DNA from: Voacanga thouarsii
Taxonomy: Eukaryota; Streptophyta; Magnoliopsida; Gentianales; Apocynaceae
Assembly (NCBI GenBank): GCA_026120185.1
Contig: JANUWF010001281.1
Span: 1,964,501-2,028,500, forward strand
Length of the DNA stretch: 64,000 bases
Direction: 5' to 3'
Shown here piece by piece: positions 37,381 through 47,864 of the stretch (positions within the stretch are counted from its first letter, which is position 1; each line of letters opens with the position of its first letter). The notes beneath the pieces are model-generated. The model ran no database searches, was not told the origin of the DNA, and saw only the letters and a program-made list of their open reading frames with translations. The translations under genes were made by a program, and so were the position numbers.

Positions 37381-39000
37381 TGGGCTTCTATTTGTTTTGC
37401 CTCAAGAATTGCTTATGGTGAGGGAAAGACATGAATGAGCAACAAACTGGTTCATTATGAATGTAGATAAAATGTTACCAGGGAATATTTTACTTATAAT
37501 TTAGTATAAATGATGATGCATTTTTCAATTCAATCATATGTTATTATCACCTAGTGTCAACTTTTGTTGTTGTTTGAATTCTAATATTTCTCATTGCTAC
37601 TATATTTGCTGTCAGTTTTTTTGGAGGTTCCCTTATTTCTATGTTAGTTTTGATCAAAACCAATGTAATGTTGCTAGCAACTCTAAGGCTTCGCTTTAAT
37701 CTTATCCTATTTATCTATGCCTGGATTTCTTTTACAGATACATTATGCAGTTTCTAAGAGAAAGTTCTTTCTGTTTTTTGTTGTTTTGGTCCTGTTTGGA
37801 GGAGTTTGGAAGGGATTTTACGAATGCATATTATAACCAAGCTACTCAAGGAATATAAATCTACCATTCAAACTACATTGTATATTCATATATGTCGATA
37901 CATTGGTTTTAGCAGAGCAGATGAACAACACCACATACATAAAAAATTTCAGTTAAATTTCATTTCTTTCTTTTCAAAGTTTATTACAAGTGCAGGGTGA
38001 AAATTAGAAACTATCTTCGCATGTACATAGAAGGCATCCAATCAGCATTAATCTATTAAAATAAATTTCCAGTAGCTAAATGGATCTAACCAAAGCTGAC
38101 AATATCTTCAGCCTTTCTAGATTATTTAAAGAAAGGATCACATGGAACAAGTTGTTTAGACACCTCCTATTCCACCTCAGGCATACTCGTTTTCAAGCAG
38201 TTGTTGGTTTCTAATCACGATTATCCTTGGAACTCTTCAATCTAGAAATGAAGATGGCGATGTCAGCTGTTTTTGGTTGCTTTCTTTGCACAAGAACATC
38301 ATCTTTGAAGCTCTTCTTATAATGATCTTTGCTAATGTTTCTTCCCTTTTTTCTGACTCAATTAAATGGACTCCAACTCATTCTATACTTGGAAGTTTCA
38401 CAAAATAGTCCTGAAGCTAAGGGAAACAGGATGATTGGGTCCATGACTAGAAACTATTAGAATTATAAGGACGCTGATAGTAGCTATAGATTCTTGTGTC
38501 TTAAAGTGCATTGCATCAGGGCAAGAATAAAGAATTAATCGGCATGGTCCATATCAGAATTTGCCATAAAGTTCGGTGTTAAGCAAAAGGACTTGAGTTA
38601 TAACAATATGAATTTTCAGATGCAATTACTTCAAATGTTCTCAAATAGCATTTAAAAGAAAATTTTGGACCAAAAACTCTAGGTATATATATTCGAGATC
38701 TATAAGCTATAATGCATCATCAGTTAACTAGGTCAATACTCAAGTTTAAATTTGAGAACAACACTAAATACAACAGTTGAATTTTCAAGCCAATAAAAGC
38801 CGAATGACATTAGTTTTTAATCGCAACTCCTGAAGGAATTAATAGAGACACACTTAACATACATATGAGTCTCTAAAGAAATATGGGTTCTTCACTAAAA
38901 TCAATATTATCTAACTCTCATTAAGTTATGATTAAATGTCTTATACCAGGAAAAGTGTGAATAGTTGATAGATGATGCATGTAATCATTTTTTGTGTAAG
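37381..39000. other. AT-rich interior of the TIR candidate, no gene recognised
   Basis: No conserved protein motif was found on either strand. The ORF at 37806-38000 has no recognised similarity. Diverged exons of the captured genes could be hidden here. Confidence 0.45.
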
Positions 39001-39019
39001 CTTTATAGGAAAATCGCTA

Positions 39020-39284
39020 GTATCCACTTACCGAGTTTTGGGAACAAAACATAAATAATTGCCAAAGTTTGCTTGTTAGGAATACTATCTTTAATGGTGA
39101 ACAAGTTGTCAAAGATAGCACATACAGATTTTGTTGCTCTTAGCTCATCAATAAATGAAGCCTTCTCAACTTCCTCATGCTCCTTGATTTTCAAAATGAA
39201 CTTTTCATCAATATGGTGCTTGATCAATACTTCCAAAATTTTTTAAGCTTCTAAAGCTGTACTAGCCTTAGAATCAAGAGATCC
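39020..39284 (-). pseudogene. Unidentified exon with canonical splice sites
   Basis: On the minus strand an acceptor TTTGTAG precedes GSLDSKASTALEA, then an in-frame TAA, then an open stretch KILEVLIKHHIDEKFILKIK, HEEVEKASFIDELRATKSVC, AIFDNLFTIKDSIPNKQTLA and IIYVLFPKLG, ending at a donor CTCG|GTAAGTGG. The composition and splice borders look like a real helical protein exon, not chance. A further minus-strand piece at about 39700-39775 (GKHAIDKLHANEIVEWINHL then SPVIGSIACG) may be the preceding exon. I do not recognise the family. The stop codon indicates a pseudogene. Confidence 0.5.
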
Positions 39285-40146
39285 TACAAAGATAAGATTG
39301 AAAAATCAGACTTAGCTATCTGTAAGATAGAGAGAGCAACAAACACTATCACAAGAGTAAGAAAAATGGATGCAGATTTTGCCAAACAAAAGTTTTAACC
39401 ATGGAGGAATTATTATGGTGCTGTTCTAACTTTATTTAGCTATCTACAACATTAATTTTCAAACAAAAAATATTGGTTCCTTTTATGCAATCTCAATCTC
39501 AAAGGCCACATTACTAAAAAACAAAATATGTGCTTCTAGACCTTTTTTAGGAAGTTCCCCATACGTAAATTTTTGCAGCAAAATACTGTCACTCTCTTAA
39601 TTACGGGTATGCGACAAAAGGGGAGAGAAGTTCATCAAAACTATAATATGTATATTTAAACATAGTGAAAGTGGAAAATGAGAATGATCACCCACATGCT
39701 ATTGAGCCAATTACTGGAGATAAGTGGTTGATCCATTCTACAATTTCATTCGCATGAAGTTTGTCAATAGCATGTTTGCCAAATTAGTAGCACAAAGCAC
39801 AATATTAATTGGATTCTTCTTTCTGAATTTTATGTACAATAGAAGAGAGTTTATAATGTTTTGAGTATCCTAAACTATAACTTCCACTCTTGCAATTTCA
39901 AATATTACATCAATAACATAAAAAACATAAGAATTATAAGAGTTTACTGGACATATTTCTACCACTGGTTGCATATATGAACTTATGCACATGCCTCCTC
40001 CAAAAGAAGAAATCTCCACTCGATCAAAACTTCTAACCGATGAACAGAAGATTAAGGAAGCAAGACTCAAAAGATATACAACAATCGTTGAACCAATATA
40101 CTGCTACTGGTGGGGCCGTGGACCGTGTTCACCTAAGAATTTCCTT

Positions 40147-42498
40147 TTTTTCAAAATATTTCAATTGTGGCCCTTAGCTATTCTGTTTCTCAATTTCTCA
40201 CTTGCTATCTCTATTTCTCAATCTCTTTCTTTCTTGATTCATGTCCTTCTTTCAGCATTCCTTCTTTTCCTTCTTATCCCCAAATTGCAACCAAATGCAC
40301 TCCAAATTTTTGTACATTTGAGCTTGGTTCTAGTGCAGTAGTAGCTTTGTTCTTCCAGTTGTTGGCTTGGGTTTTGCAGAAACATCAAATTTTATGCTCA
40401 TTTTTACTTAATCTGTGAGTAATTAGTTGGCAAGGGAGATGGGAAAGCAAAAGTTCCATTTTTCTTTGCATTTCAATACTATGTTGTTATTTTGTGATAA
40501 CATAGAAAAAGAAGCTACTTGGTGCCGCTTTTCATTTATGTATGCATTGAATAATGTATATTCATAACCTAAGCCACAGATAGTTTTCAATAATTTTGGT
40601 ATGAACTGAGTTTTGGAAAGGGTAGAGCTCTACAAATACATTGGCTATTATTGTTTTAGAAAACCACCTATGGATTCTTGTATGAATTGATACATTTAGG
40701 ATTAGTAACTTCTTTATAACTATAATTAGCCAGAAAGTTTCAGTTTTTCTTTATATACGTTCAATATGCATGACTGTTACTTTTTAGATTGCTACTTATC
40801 TGGTAGTTGAAAGGGTGGTGCCATTGAAACTCCATTTTGTCTAGTTTCCTATGTAACCTTCTGCATGTATGCAATTGGATCTTTATTATCCTTTGGTTCA
40901 ATAAAATACATTGTTCTGCTAAGATAGGATGCCTTGCTGGGTTAGTAAAAGCCTGATGATTACTTCTTAGGAACGGAGATTTTAATGGTGCTATTTGTTG
41001 TAGCCTAATGAGATTGGGCTCCAAAGGCATCAGATGTAATAAATTTCTTTTAACAAGAAATGAAGGCTTTTGTTTTAGTGTTCTTCTTATTTGTGTTGTC
41101 AGGTTCAAAATGTTAAATGATAATTGAAATGGTTGCACTTAAGGTGCAACTATGTCATGTGGCATTTTAGTTTTTCTTTGCATATATATTCTTTTCATGT
41201 TTGGATTAATATTTACCTAGCAATAGAGAGCTGTGTGTGTTCATGGTAATTCTGAAAATTTTGATACCTGACTGAAAATTCTATTGCTGAGTATGTTCGT
41301 GGTACTTCTGAAATTTTTGACACCATCTTTTTCACTCATTAACTAGTCTTCTGAACAAGACTTTATTTTGGAAGAATGAATTGCAATTTCTTAATTTTTA
41401 GCTCTTTTAGTAGGAATTATTTTGTGATTGAAAATTTTGCTAGTTTATTATGATACTACTTTTATGTCTAGTTGCTATAGAGCACTCTCTGCACGCTGAT
41501 CAACTTCCTAAAAAGCACAATTTGCACGTAATTCATCAAATGCAAAAATTTCTTTTTAAGTTTTCTAAAGAATCATAGGCTTTTTACAGCCTTAAAACTT
41601 GCTATTCTTTTGCATTTTGTACTTATTATGGAAGAGTTATTTTGCATTATCACTTTATTTGCATCATTTTATAAGTATAAATTTGCATTCCCTTGAGAAG
41701 TTTTTACTTCCCGTGTTCCTAGTGATCGAATCAAACTACAAGCGAAATTTGATACAAGGGATTTTGTATTGATGGAATGGGATTTTGTAGTATGAATTTG
41801 GGCTGTAACTAGCATGCTCTGTTTCTATTTATTTTAGCTCATCAATAAGTTGGGAAGAAAAATCCTCTGCCCTTTGCTATTTTGCAGCATCTGTTTCTTT
41901 CGGGTTTGAAGCATTTCTTGGAAAAGCCGTGGAGCTAATATGTTAGAGTGACTTCTAGTATATATGAGAACACACATTACAATGCTACTCCTCTCCTAAA
42001 ATAGAAAAAGAAGAAAAGTTTAGTGTGAGTTATTACCAATACTTGTGGGCTAGGTAGTACTTTCACCTTGTCTTCGTTTAGTGTCAGCCCCGGCAAGTGA
42101 ACTGGCTAGTTCTTTTGGGCAAAGAATTATTATCATCACTGTTTTATTCTTCTCTTTGAAATGATGAAACAATTCATATGGAGAAGACGAGCAAATTGAG
42201 ATCAAAACCAAAACTTTTCAGTTTCTTAGGTCAAAAGAACATCGAAATTTACACCTCATGGGAAAGAAAACGGTGAGAATTTCTACAAATTGATCCTTTT
42301 TGCCCATTTGGAATGGTTTGATTAGTTGTCTGCATTGTCCTTCCTACAATATTTTCTACCTTCAAGAAAGAAAACTTCCCAAACATGTTCTACACCATTC
42401 TGGCGGATAGCAGGTTTCTTAGTTCTCGAAAAAAAATTTGGTGGTGATTTCTCATTAGATAATGGGTTTAGCAATTAGTAAGGTATCACTTCTATTAG

Positions 42499-42542
<44 letters not shown>

Positions 42543-43379
42543 GTGGGGGGAGGGGGGATAAGAAAAAATAATATATTTCTATTTTTGCATATTTATCTCA
42601 TAGAATAAAAAGAGAAAAATGTAGTAGTATAATACAACTTGTTATATAATTTTATTTTTTGGTGGTAAGTAACAACTTGTTAAGTTTAATGTAGTTAAGA
42701 ATAATAAAATGCAACTTGTGAATATCTAGAAATTGAGTAATATTATAATAGAAAGTATAGAATCTAAGAAGTGATGTTCAATTTTAGTAAATTGGGAGCT
42801 TAAGAAATTTCTTAAATTGTAAATGTCGTTATGAATAAATTTAATCAAAATATAATCTATATGTTTGTGTTTAATTTTTATCAACATTTATACATCATTA
42901 GTCACAAAAGTTTAAGTCTATAGACTAGGCCAATAAGGGAAACTTCATATACAACTTAAAATAAATATGCTAGTATGTTTTGTTTAATTAATCACCCAAC
43001 TAATAAGTCAAAAGTTCAAAATATCTTACCTGTAGGGTTTTGTTCTCCTAGAAGCATTTATTATATATGAAAATGTGTCATTTAATTAATTTGAGTTAGT
43101 TTATTAATTTTGTAGTCGTTGATCAGTGTATTTTTTGCCTCAGATAAATTTTACAAGGTATGACTACAAAATCAATACTTGCATGACTGGATTTCTATGA
43201 GTGATGGGTGATCATTTTTCCAGGATAATAGGTGATTATACTATAATGGATATACAAGTAATCCCATTTCTATTTTTCAACCATACAAAAACAAAAAATT
43301 TCAAACACTCTGTTGCATAAGATAACACAATTTCCAACATTACTAAACCTATATCCCAATTGAAAGACATTAAAGACTT
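40147..43379. other. AT-rich non-coding stretch, no gene recognised
   Basis: The several short ORFs (for example 40167-40418, and 40761-41138 minus) show no motif I recognise. It contains a (TA)n run at 42503-42539 followed by a G-rich stretch. The left end of the neighbouring CACTA element should lie here if it is complete, but no CACTAC-A-run was found. Confidence 0.5.
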
Positions 43380-44624
43380 AGCTACTGCCAAAGGCATTTA
43401 CCTTGGATAGGGATGGAGTAGCACGATTAGGAGCCTCTAAATTCCTAAGATCTCTAATGGGATTAATCCTTGATGACCCGATGTCAGGGGAAGTATTTGA
43501 ACTAGTCGAGCATGGAATAGGAGAAACAACATAGCGTTCAACATTACTTGGATCGAGATTTGACAAAAATGCATCTAGTTGCTACTGGAAATAGCCTGAT
43601 TCATGCAAAGCCATAGTGGTAAGTTGTAATTTATAAGAACAACAGGCCAAGTGTTGTGAGGAATATGTATATTTGAGAAAGGACTAAAACCATCTGTTGA
43701 TAAACCAAGTCTTTTATTTCTACAATCACCAGAAAATTGAGGATTTGACTCATCAAAATTTTTCCAAGCACATAAATCAGCTAGGTGTCTATATACACCA
43801 TTTTTCACCCGTCCTTCCTTATACTACCTAACTAGTGAGGCTGTTTTGGATGACATGAACAACCGCTTTAATCAAAGCTTCAATAGAAAGTACCTAACCC
43901 TTTTGCATGGTATTTTCCCCTAGGTTTTGTGTACCTAGGAGCCTTACACACATCACACTCACTTAGCCCTACATCATCCCCCTTATAAAATATGCAATTG
44001 TTCTGACAAGCATCCCAAGTTATGTATTCCATTCCCAACATATTAGCTATCTTGGTTACCTCGTAATAGTGTTTAGGTATTTTCATGTCAACATCGTGAA
44101 AAGCTACATTCAATAGCTTAAGCAACATATCACAATATTTATTAGACCACCCGTTTAGAATTTTTATGTGTAACAAACGTATGAGGAATGAACAGGATGA
44201 AACTCTTTACAATTGGGATACAAATCAATATTAGAGTCTTCTAATATCTTAAGAATCTATTTTACATCTTCTGATGGCTCACTGTAATTATTTGTCTCAT
44301 TAAATCTAGTTGCTTCATTGACCATGCCAACCATGTCATCTATATTGAAAATCTTTACAGGAGAAGGAATGTGCGTATCTTTATGTATTGAAACATATTC
44401 TTCCCAATGACAATCCTAATTCTCATGCCACTTGAGGAAGCCCCGCATCCTACAATGCTGCTTTGTTTCTATCGGGTTCATATAGTAATGGTTTTTACAT
44501 TACACGGACAAGGTATCTTTGTTCCACTAGGTTTATCTTTACATGAAAACTCAAGAAAGATATTCAATCCCTCACTATATTCCTTAGATAGATAATCAGA
44601 TAAATTGATCCATGACCTATCCAT
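43380..44624 (-). pseudogene. Second CACTA TNP2 remnant, internally deleted
   Basis: It starts with ATG at 44624 (MDRSWINLSDYLSKEYSEGL), the transposase-associated N-terminal domain, with IPCPC. The tnp2 core follows (44176-43880: ILNGWSNKYCDMLLKLLNVA, WDACQNNCIFYKGDD, ECDVCKAPRY), then 43808-43598 (LADLCAWKNFDESNPQF, LGLSTDGFSPF, WPVVLINYNLPLWLCMNQ). Family members continue with the catalytic half, but here the reading passes into an unrelated Ser/Pro-rich segment (43566-43380, SNLDPSNVERYVVSPIPCS) ending in a stop. That segment may be a TNP1 N-terminus joined by deletion. Frameshifts and stops occur throughout. It is clearly different in sequence from the TNP2 at 14053-17565. Confidence 0.85.
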
Positions 44625-46897
44625 GAACCCAAATTGAAGTAATGTAGCTAAAAAAAAAAAAAAAATGCCACTTATTACTGTAAAACAAACACATTAAAAA
44701 AGTATACCAGTAACGCATAATCAATTACAGTTCAAACTCATTTGCTTCATCTAAAATGTATGTTATCTACATTAAAGAAGAATGTTGAACTAGTAATAAA
44801 AACCTCTACAAAAACTAGTATATAAAAAAAAAGTAAGACATGGTATCAAACAACTTTGGTCATATCCAATTCGATTGATATGGCTAGTGAGAAAATCACA
44901 TGAACAGATTGCACATGGTCGAAAAAATAATATTGACCATCCTACACCATTACATCATTAGAGGATTGCGAAAAGGAACAATTCATACACATAGTAGTGT
45001 TATATTTTATGAATACGTAGTGACACAATTTAGAGTTAGCAATAGGTTAAAAAATCACAGCATGTAAATCAACAGAACAAATATTTAATAAAATGAATGT
45101 GATGAAAACGGATCAATTCCACAAAAAATTGATTTCTATATTTCTCAAAATATATATACTCAAGTGATTAGCATTCCTCTCTTAGTACATCACAGTAAGG
45201 AAAAGATTATCTAAATTTCAACAATAGATTAGATGCACCTTGAAATTAAGAAAGCTACTAACACAAAGTACAATTTATTAAGTACAAATAATATTTTATG
45301 TCACTCCAAATTCTCAACTTATATTTCTATCTAGATTTAATAAAGACTAGAGGGAAAAAAAATCCAAAAGAAGACATAAAAAAAATTCTCAAATTAATTG
45401 GAACCATAATCACTTTGCAGTACGACAGACATACTATTCCGAGGTTGGTGTATACATAAAAGTTTATTATTTGCCATACTACGTGGTTAGAGCCCATTTA
45501 TTTGTGTTACAGAGAATGCCTCTTCTCCATACATGGGGATTTCTAGCCCTAATGAGAATTTTCATGTGAGGAAAAAACCTCATTTAATTACCGTGTAAAG
45601 CAATTGTGTTAACCTTGAGGGCAAGAGAATAAACACAAAATTGAACAACCATTGCCAAAAGTTTGAAGCTTAGATAAATTACCTGAAATTTGAAGCTTTT
45701 GATCACCTGACTCCTGCTTACTATCGCCGACTTGTTCCCTTCACTTGATTATCGCCAGATTTTGTGTGCTATGTTGGCAATGGATCAAAGGCGGGATATT
45801 TCTTTGTAACAAATTGAAGAGAGACAAAAATGAGGATTTGTGGCAATAGAATTCCAAAGTAGGTGGTGGAAGGTTGGGTTGTAAATAAAAGAAGGGTGCC
45901 GATGAAAGTGGTGAAGATTCGGGTTGTAGAAGAGACACCCAGAGTGGGTACTATTGAAGGGTGACTATCTGTTGGGACACAAGTAAGAGTGAAAGTGCCT
46001 ATGTGCAAAAGTGTAAAGATTACTTTTTTTCCCTCCTAAGTTGATTTTTCCCTCTCAATTCTTTTTTTTTTTTTGGCTCAAATTTCCCTCCCAAAACTAT
46101 TTGCATAAGTGTAAAGTTTTTTTTATTATTATTTACTTTCTAGATCTATTATATCATCTTCCAAGTAGATATTAATTAATTAGTTTTTGGTATATATAAT
46201 TATATAAATATATAAAATTTACTCTCTAAATCTATTGGATTTATTCTGACTGAATATTAATAACCATTTTTAGGTATATATTTTTATATAAATATAGTAT
46301 ATTATATTTATTCACCGCTAATTAATTAAACATAAAAAATTCAAATATATACACATTTAAATAAATAAGTATATTTAAATAAATATATACCTTATATGGC
46401 AAGTAGAAGGAAAAGAAAAAACTAATATGATAGTCTTCATATTCTATACATATTATTATAAATATATATATTCATATATATAAAGTATGCATGTATGCAT
46501 AGCTGACTACATTGTACATTATATATGAAGCATATATTCTAGATAAGCTATTAATATCTAAATGTTCGATCCATTAAAGACAAACAAAAATACATGAAAA
46601 CTAAATATGAAGTTAATCGGATGCAGTTCGATTGCTTATCAAATAACTTTTACACTATTCTTATTCTTATAACTATAAGAACTAAAAACTTAATCAATAT
46701 TTATAATTCTATCTCACAAATTCAAAATCTAACAGTTAGATTTAACAAATAAGGTGAATAAGCTATGTATACCAATTTGTGAATAAAAATAGAAATAAAT
46801 TAGAATGTTAAGGCGGAATGAATTTACTATGAACTTTAGTTATAACATCAAATTAACTACCAAACCTAATGCTTATATACATATATGTACAACAAAA
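44625..46897 (-). other. Leader side of the second CACTA, no gene
   Basis: Mostly AT-rich. A GC-richer patch at about 45700-46000 occupies the same relative position as the 19130-19330 patch in the first CACTA and may be a 5' untranslated exon. The overlapping minus-strand ORFs here (45741-46008) are Ser/Pro/Thr-rich and unrecognised. A TATA-rich tract follows at 46130-46500. Confidence 0.4.
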
Positions 46898-47394
46898 TAT
46901 TTTGTCATTGGCGAGAAATTTTTCCTCGTCAAAGAGTATTTAAAAATTTTAAAAAATAAAATTGAAATATTTTCTTGCTAATGCCAAAGAATTTTGTCAC
47001 TGTTGTTGGTGACAAAATATTTTTGCATTTACGAGGAAAAAAATTCCTCTCCAAAAAGCATCAATGGCGACGAAAATATTTTTGTATTGGTGACAAAAAA
47101 TAATTTTTACCATGGAATTTAATTTGTTAAATAAAAGTGTAGTTTTGGTGACAAAATTTTAGCAACAAAACTTTTTGTTGCAAATAATCATTATTGGCGA
47201 CAAAATTACTTAGTTTTAGCGAGAAAACAATACTCCTCGCTAAAGTGGACCAAAGTTTTGTTGCCAAGAAGCAGAGCGCTTTAGTGAGAAAGCCTCGAGG
47301 AAGATTTTTCCTCCCTAAAAGGCCTTTAGTTAGGAAACTTTGGCCTTTAGCGAGAAAATTGTTTTGTCACCAAAAATCCTTTTTTCTTGTAGTA
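46898..47394 (-). mobile_element. CACTA right end, gcgaga/gacaaaa subterminal type
   Basis: Repeated words, ttggcgagaaa, ggtgacaaaa, ggcgacgaaaatattttt and tttagcgagaaa, crowd this stretch in both orientations. It ends in cttttttcttgtagta, which matches the CACTACAAGAAAAAA type of plant CACTA terminus with the last G changed to A. The matching left end was not found. Confidence 0.65.
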
Positions 47395-47439
47395 TTTCTG
47401 ACGCATAAAAGCCGCTACAAATAAAAGAGAAAAAATAAC

Positions 47440-47864
47440 CTTTCCCAAATACGACAGTTCTTAGACTGTCGCATATAAGCGATTTTTTTGCTGTGGCTGC
47501 AAAACCGCTGTAACTGAACTGTCGTATATATTGAATATTTACGACGGTCCAAAACCGCCTTAAATATCTAAATGACCGTTGCATACATCACACTTTACAC
47601 AACAGTCTTTAAACTGTCGTATATAATATTTAAAACAACGGTTTTCTAGGATCTGTGGTGTATAGTATTTTTTAAAGATGAACTGCCGTATTTAACCGGT
47701 TATAAACTATGGACTATCACAAATACAACAGTAATTATGATGGACTTGTTTAGCGTCGTATTTAGTTGTTAAATGCGATGGCTTGTCATTTATAATAGGT
47801 ATTAGTGACTGTCGTCGTACCACCAAAAAAGAAGTGTCGTATATAGAGGATTTTTTTTGTAGTG
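47440..47864 (-). mobile_element. CACTA right end, ctgtcgtatata subterminal type
   Basis: The motif ctgtcgtatata and its variants and reverse complement (acgacagt) occur about ten times between 47449 and 47845. The stretch ends in gattttttttgtagtg at 47864, the reverse of CACTACAAAAAAAA. It is a different CACTA family from the end at 47394, as shown by unrelated subterminal motifs. Which of the two ends belongs to the TNP2 remnant at 43380-44624 cannot be decided by eye. Confidence 0.75.

Larger units (their letters stand above)
34946..40146. mobile_element. Putative TIR transposon carrying host gene fragments (Pack-type candidate)
   Basis: The left end, gaaaattcttaggtgaac then tcggtccac (34948-34974), matches the reverse complement of the right end (40118-40144) with about two mismatches. 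TTTTTCAA flanks both ends (34938-34945 and 40147-40154), a possible 8-bp target duplication, although the site is T-rich. Just inside, 35366-35526 and 39939-40095 are also inverted copies of each other. The left arm has about 375 bp inserted between its outer and inner parts. Between the arms lie a HemK pseudogene on the plus strand and unidentified exons on the minus strand. Long inverted repeats around gene pieces fit a Pack-MULE-like element. No transposase was seen. Confidence 0.5.
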
